Below, piece after piece: positions 59,877 through 64,000 of a stretch of 64,000 nt of DNA. The stretch is from NCBI RefSeq assembly GCF_029392075.1, contig NZ_CP113929.1, forward strand, positions 248,001-312,000, in the 5' to 3' direction. The number at the start of each line of letters is the position of its first letter. Positions within the stretch are counted from its first letter, which is position 1. The notes under the pieces were generated by a model, which did not search any database, was not told where the DNA came from, and was given only the letters and a program-made list of their open reading frames with translations. The position numbers and the translations under genes are program-made. The DNA is from Bifidobacterium sp. ESL0704. Lineage in GTDB: Bacteria; Actinomycetota; Actinomycetes; Actinomycetales; Bifidobacteriaceae.

Positions 59877-60196
59877 GGTCTCAAAGCCGTTCAATGCGTT
59901 CGGCATTTCGATTCGGGCTGTTCAAGCCCTGTTCAACCCTGTTCAAGCCCTGACTGCGTCAGTGAGGTTTGTGAGCACGCATCGTGTCCGTGGTGCGTGT
60001 AGCGCGTGTAGCGCATATGGCGCGTATGGTGCGCGTAGCGCATATGGCACGTATGGCTCGTATGGCGCGTATGGCATGCGTGGCTCAGGGATTGTGAACA
60101 TGAAACCTATGGTTCGGGAAGCGGAATCTCCCTTCCCGAATCCCGGCTTTCGAACATTTTATTTTTACCATTCATATTGATGACAAGGGGTTTATT
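59877..60196. repeat. Gap with a 9-bp minisatellite
   Basis: Ten tandem 9-bp units (consensus GCGTATGGC) run from 59995 to 60084 without interruption. Before them, three near-copies of TGTTCAAGCCC lie at about 59918-59950. AAGGGG precedes the next gene. No gene is supported; the long frame through the repeats is Ser/Ala/Tyr/Gly repeat noise. Confidence 0.85.
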
Positions 60197-61180
60197 GTGT
60201 CTATGACTGCGGAAGGCGTGAAAGACGCTTCGGCTTCAGTTTTCCACCGCGGCTCTGCAGATAGGTCGTCGAGCCTGCGCGAGCCGCATCGCAAAAGGAT
60301 AAAAGCCACTACTTGGGCGGCCATTGGGTTCACCGCACCGTTGATAATCTATCTGCTGGTATTTTATTTGATGCCGCTTTTGGAAAACATTTCCATGAGT
60401 CTCCACCGTTTCACCAGAAAGACGTTCGTCACCGGCGATGCGCCGTTTGTGGGTTTCGATATTTTCAGGGAGGTGTTGAGCACCTCGGAATTTTGGAAGA
60501 CCTTGGCCCAGACCTTGATTTTCGTGGTTTTCTCGATTGCCTTCCAGTACGCGATCGGCCTGGCGCTCGCCGTCTTCTTCAATCAGAATTTCAAGCTGTC
60601 GGGCTTCCTGCGAGGGGTATTCCTGGTGCCGTGGCTGTTGCCGCCTATGATATCCGGCACGATCTGGCAATGGATGCTCGATGCCGATCACGGTGTGGCC
60701 AACGAAATCCTCGGCTTCTTCGGGGTAAGCCCGATATGGTGGCTGCAGGCCGACCATTCGCTCGTCTCCGTGATCATCGCCAATATCTGGCTTGGAATCC
60801 CTTTCAACCTCGTCATTCTCTATTCAGGTTTGCAAAACATCAACAAGGACCTGTACGAGGCATCGGCGCTGGACGGCTGCAACGCTTGGCAGCAATTCTG
60901 GAAGATCGTCTTCCCGCTACTCAAGCCGGTGACGCTCATCACCCTGCTTCTCGGCTTCGTTTATACCCTCAAAACCGTGGACATCATCTGGATTATGACC
61001 CAGGGCAGCGGCACTTCGCAGACGTTGGCGACCTGGTCGTACGCGATGGCCTTCGGCAAAGGGCATTCCGCAGTCATCAAATATTCCGAAGCTTCGGTGC
61101 TGGGAACGGTTTTGATAGTGGTCGCCCTATGCTTCGCGTTCATTTACCTATGGGTCCAGCGTCACGATGAGGAGGAGTGA
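60197..61180 (+). CDS. Sugar ABC transporter permease (MalF-like)
   Basis: The GTG at 60197 (or ATG 60203) starts a protein of about 327 residues with a ~40-residue polar N-terminus and six helices (TWAAIGFTAPLIIYLLVFYL first). The EAA-type loop is visible as EASALDGCNAWQQFWKIVFP. It couples to the permease at 61186, whose ribosome-binding site GGAGGAG lies in its last codons. Substrate is set by the binding protein at 58674. Confidence 0.92.
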   Translation: MSMTAEGVKDASASVFHRGSADRSSSLREPHRKRIKATTWAAIGFTAPLIIYLLVFYLMPLLENISMSLHRFTRKTFVTGDAPFVGFDIFREVLSTSEFWKTLAQTLIFVVFSIAFQYAIGLALAVFFNQNFKLSGFLRGVFLVPWLLPPMISGTIWQWMLDADHGVANEILGFFGVSPIWWLQADHSLVSVIIANIWLGIPFNLVILYSGLQNINKDLYEASALDGCNAWQQFWKIVFPLLKPVTLITLLLGFVYTLKTVDIIWIMTQGSGTSQTLATWSYAMAFGKGHSAVIKYSEASVLGTVLIVVALCFAFIYLWVQRHDEEE

Positions 61181-61185
61181 ATACG

Positions 61186-62001
61186 ATGAAACATCGTTCT
61201 ACTTGGTATAAGACGCTGATCGGCATCGTGCTGACCGCCATCATGCTTTTCCCCGTCTACTGGATGGTCAATATTTCCTTCACCCAACGCCGGTCCATAC
61301 GTTCTGGAAGTTTCTATCCCAAGGATTTCACGCTGGACAACTATGTTTCCGCGTTCCGCGGCGAGATGGGTTATCTGGCAATGTCGCTGTTCATTTCGGT
61401 GTGCTGCGTGTTGCTGACGCTGGCCATCGCATTGCCGGCCTCGTATGGCATCGCCTTCTTGCACGCTGCGGGCAACAAGACGATGAATTTCGTGCTGGTT
61501 CTGGTGCAGATGATCCCTGCCGTGGTCATGGCGCTCGGTTTCTATCAGATCTACGACAAGATCGGCATTCTCGATACCGTATGGGGCTTGATTCTTGCCG
61601 ACACGACTGTGGCGGTGCCGTTTGCGGTCATGCTGGAAACCTCGTTCATGGCCGGCATACCGCGTTCGCTGATTGAGGCGGCCAAACTGGACGGCGCCGG
61701 CAACTGGCGTATTTTCACTCGTATCGTGCTGCCGCTGTCGCGTAATTCCGTGGTGACCACGTCCCTGTTCTCGTTTTTATGGGCGTGGTCGGACTTCATG
61801 TTCGCTTCGACACTGGACTCCGGCGGTGGCCCGAACCGACCCATCACCATGGGGCTTTACGACTATATCGGTGCGCAGAACCAGGAGTGGGGGCCGTTGA
61901 TGGCCACCGCCACCATTGCGTCGCTGCCCGCCGCGCTGCTGTTGCTTGTCGCGCAGAAATACGTCGCTGCGGGAGTCACGGCGGGTGCGGTCAAGGATTG
62001 A
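61186..62001 (+). CDS. Sugar ABC transporter permease (MalG-like)
   Basis: The ATG at 61186 sits 9 bp after GGAGGAG; an overlapping GTG at 61177 is an alternative start. The 271-residue protein has six helices (TLIGIVLTAIMLFPVYWMVN first) and an EAA loop IEAAKLDGAGNWRIFTRIVL. It ends the transporter part of the operon; GH31 follows after 64 bp. No ATPase gene is present, so an unlinked MsmK-type ATPase is expected. Confidence 0.92.
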   Translation: MKHRSTWYKTLIGIVLTAIMLFPVYWMVNISFTQRRSIRSGSFYPKDFTLDNYVSAFRGEMGYLAMSLFISVCCVLLTLAIALPASYGIAFLHAAGNKTMNFVLVLVQMIPAVVMALGFYQIYDKIGILDTVWGLILADTTVAVPFAVMLETSFMAGIPRSLIEAAKLDGAGNWRIFTRIVLPLSRNSVVTTSLFSFLWAWSDFMFASTLDSGGGPNRPITMGLYDYIGAQNQEWGPLMATATIASLPAALLLLVAQKYVAAGVTAGAVKD

Positions 62002-62065
62002 TGACACGGCAAAGTTTTCGAGTACAACAAATACAGTGAAAGATCAACAAGGAGGTTCAATATCT

Positions 62066-64000
62066 ATGGGTTCTGAAAGTACAGGAAAGGCGCTGACGGC
62101 TCAAACGCGATTTGAAACCGATGATTCCGGCCACAGCCTGACGTGGACGTCGGACGGCGAATATCTGCGCATCGAGGCTTGGGGCAGGGACGGTGTGCGC
62201 GTGCGTGCATCCTCCATGCACGAGCCTGCAGACGCGGACTGGGCTTTGCAAAAACCCGGCGCTGAGGATTTCGGCGATTGCAAGGTCGAAGCTTCCATCG
62301 ATCCCGAACGTGGCGAGGCGAGCCTTACGTGCGGGTCGATCGTCGTGAAAGCGCACGAAAGGCATTGGATGTCCGGATCGTGTGGATACGAGGTCTTCCG
62401 TTGCGAACTGAGTTTCTGGAAGAGCGACGGCACGCTGCTGTTCCGGGAGTTGCCCGACGGCGGATCGCTGGAACTGAAGGCTCGCGACTACCGGCCGATC
62501 ATCGGCGGCGACCATGCGGTGACGGCCTCTTTCGTCGCTCCCCAGGATGAGCATCTTTACGGCATGGGCGAGTACCAGCAGTCGGTTATGGATCTCAAGG
62601 GGTCCGTGTTCGAGCTGGCACACCGCAATTCCCAGGCTTCGGTGCCGTTTGTCGTGTCTTCGGCAGGGTATGGTTTCCTGTGGAACAATCCGGCGATCGG
62701 CTCGGTGACGTTTGCGCGTAACCGGACGGTCTGGCAGGCCCAATCCGCCAGGCAGATCGATTATTGGGTCACCGCCGGCGACACCCCTGCCGCCATCGAG
62801 TCGAACTATGCCGATGCCACCGGCCACGCGCCCCAAATGCCGGATTGGGCGCTGGGATTCTGGCAGTGCAAACTGCGCTACTACAATCAGCAGCAGGTGC
62901 TCGATGTCGCTCACCGTTTCAAGGAAAAGGACATCCCGCTTGATGTCATCGTCATCGACTTCTTCCATTGGCCGCATATGGGCGACTACCGGTTTGAACG
63001 CGAGTTCTGGCCCGACCCCAAGGCGATGTGCGATGAGCTGCATAGCCTCGGAATCAAAGTCATGGTCTCGGTCTGGCCGCAGGTTTCGGTCAAATCCGAG
63101 AACTATGCCGATATGAAAAGCCGGAATCTTCTGGTCAAAGCCGAAAGCGGCGAGGACCTCGGCATGATGTTTGTCGAGCCGTGCCAATTCTACGATGCCA
63201 CGAATCCGCGCGCCCGCGCCTATGTGTGGGATGCATGCAAGCGCAACTATGCCGATCTCGGTGTCGACGCGTTCTGGCTGGACGAGGCCGAACCCGAATA
63301 CGGGGTCTATGATTTCGCCAATTACCGCTATTATGCGGGCGCGAACCAGCAGGTGGGCAATATCTATCCGCGGGAATATAACCGTGGGTTCTACGAAGGC
63401 CAGATCGCCGACGGGCGCAAGGGGCAGATCGTCAACCTGACTCGTTGCGCCTGGGCGGGTTCGCAGAAGTACGGTGCTTTGGTATGGTCCGGTGATGTCG
63501 GTTCCACCTTCGAAGACCTGCAGTGCCAGATCACATGTGCGGTCCACATGGGCATGGCGGGCATACCCTGGTTCACCACCGATATGGGCGGGTTCCACGA
63601 CGGCGATATCGACTCGGACTATTTCCGTGAGCTCTTCCTTCGCTGGGCGCAGTTTTCCTGTTTCAGCCCGATTATGCGCAATCATGGCGATCGCTCGCAG
63701 GCGCAGCCGGACGGAAGCATGAAGAAGCCCGTCACTGCGGCGGATGGCTCGCCGCGGCTACCCAGCGGAGCCGACAACGAGCCATGGAGCATGGGTAGGC
63801 GGGTCGAGGAGGTGCTGGTCAAGTTCATCGGAGTGCGTGAAACGCTTCGTCCGTATCTGCGTGAGCTGTTCGGGCAGGCTCATGCCGACGGCCAGCCCCT
63901 GATGCGAGGCCTGTTCTATGAATTCCCGGAGGATGAGGCCGCCGCCGACATCAATGACGAATACATGTTCGGCGCGGATCTTCTGGTTGCTCCGGTCCTG
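62066..64000 (+). CDS. GH31-family glycosidase (alpha-xylosidase/alpha-glucosidase type), 3' end outside window
   Basis: AAGGAGGTTCAATATCT precedes ATG 62066; 645 codons run to the window edge. The protein has a GH31 N-terminal beta domain, then the barrel with LPDWALGFWQ-like PDWALGFWQCKLRYYNQQQV, DVIVIDFFHWPHMGDYRF, and the nucleophile Asp in DAFWLDEAEPEYG. The acid/base Asp lies in LVWSGDVGSTF, and GGFHDGD and MRNHGDRS follow. There is no signal peptide. Its operon with a binding protein and two permeases suggests hydrolysis of imported alpha-xylosides or alpha-glucosides. Which one cannot be decided from this part. Confidence 0.9.
   Translation, partial: MGSESTGKALTAQTRFETDDSGHSLTWTSDGEYLRIEAWGRDGVRVRASSMHEPADADWALQKPGAEDFGDCKVEASIDPERGEASLTCGSIVVKAHERHWMSGSCGYEVFRCELSFWKSDGTLLFRELPDGGSLELKARDYRPIIGGDHAVTASFVAPQDEHLYGMGEYQQSVMDLKGSVFELAHRNSQASVPFVVSSAGYGFLWNNPAIGSVTFARNRTVWQAQSARQIDYWVTAGDTPAAIESNYADATGHAPQMPDWALGFWQCKLRYYNQQQVLDVAHRFKEKDIPLDVIVIDFFHWPHMGDYRFEREFWPDPKAMCDELHSLGIKVMVSVWPQVSVKSENYADMKSRNLLVKAESGEDLGMMFVEPCQFYDATNPRARAYVWDACKRNYADLGVDAFWLDEAEPEYGVYDFANYRYYAGANQQVGNIYPREYNRGFYEGQIADGRKGQIVNLTRCAWAGSQKYGALVWSGDVGSTFEDLQCQITCAVHMGMAGIPWFTTDMGGFHDGDIDSDYFRELFLRWAQFSCFSPIMRNHGDRSQAQPDGSMKKPVTAADGSPRLPSGADNEPWSMGRRVEEVLVKFIGVRETLRPYLRELFGQAHADGQPLMRGLFYEFPEDEAAADINDEYMFGADLLVAPVL

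Noticed and set aside
59692..60180. ORF of 162 codons across the minisatellite
   Set aside because: Its N-terminal half is a shadow of the binding protein and the rest is a translated 9-bp repeat (Ser/Ala/Tyr/Gly).
62057..63685. 542-codon minus-strand ORF
   Set aside because: Antisense shadow of GH31, which has intact catalytic motifs.

Overview
The window looks like a chromosomal segment of a high-G+C Gram-positive bacterium, most likely a Bifidobacterium. The evidence is the dense arabinan-degrading gene set, two carbohydrate ABC transporters that lack their own ATPase, a LacI-centred sugar regulon, a C69 dipeptidase, TopA with a Lys/Arg-rich tail, and housekeeping proteins of actinobacterial type. 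I cannot name the species. No tRNA, rRNA, insertion sequence or cas gene was recognised.

Left edge (1-4 kb): a truncated DUF1906 (Rv2525c-like) glycoside-hydrolase-like protein diverges from a small XRE regulator. A carbohydrate-esterase-like hydrolase and rsmI (16S rRNA methyltransferase) follow.

Arabinan locus (about 3.8-24.9 kb, plus a satellite at 29.4 kb): a 32-residue hydrophobic peptide gene, GH127 beta-L-arabinofuranosidase, six GH43 enzymes, a LacI regulator, one binding protein with two permeases, a GH27 enzyme and a GH51 alpha-L-arabinofuranosidase. One GH43 is a cell-wall-type modular protein with a non-canonical LVKTG sorting signal, one is a lipoprotein, and four look cytosolic. 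The inferred flow is that surface GH43 enzymes cut arabinan, the ABC system imports oligosaccharides, and cytosolic GH43, GH51, GH127 and GH27 enzymes release monosaccharides. Palindromes close to TACAACGTTGTA sit upstream of most of these units and probably are the sites of the LacI protein.

Middle (25-43 kb): tatD, a decayed second copy of the tatD 3' end, a Kup-type K+ transporter with long extra tails, an HD-domain protein, an FtsX-like permease with a degenerate ABC ATPase, a polytopic GT-C-like membrane protein, a DJ-1/PfpI protein, and the MarR, MFS and MATE genes.

Right part (43-64 kb): topA, a DnaA-box cluster, a small-protein/DUF4160 pair, tmk, holB, a PEBP protein, C69 dipeptidase, formate-tetrahydrofolate ligase, a membrane protein, a GT2 glycosyltransferase, a TetR regulator, and a second sugar operon (binding protein, two permeases, GH31 enzyme cut by the window edge).

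The most unusual signal lies between genes. Four intergenic arrays each hold exactly three hairpins or palindromes at a period of 60-62.5 bp. They belong to three unrelated sequence families, so the geometry is conserved while the sequence is not. Further inverted-repeat families (a mirror-symmetric 20-bp unit array, a 71-bp hairpin present twice, and a GGAATTCC-centred hairpin present twice) occupy other gaps.
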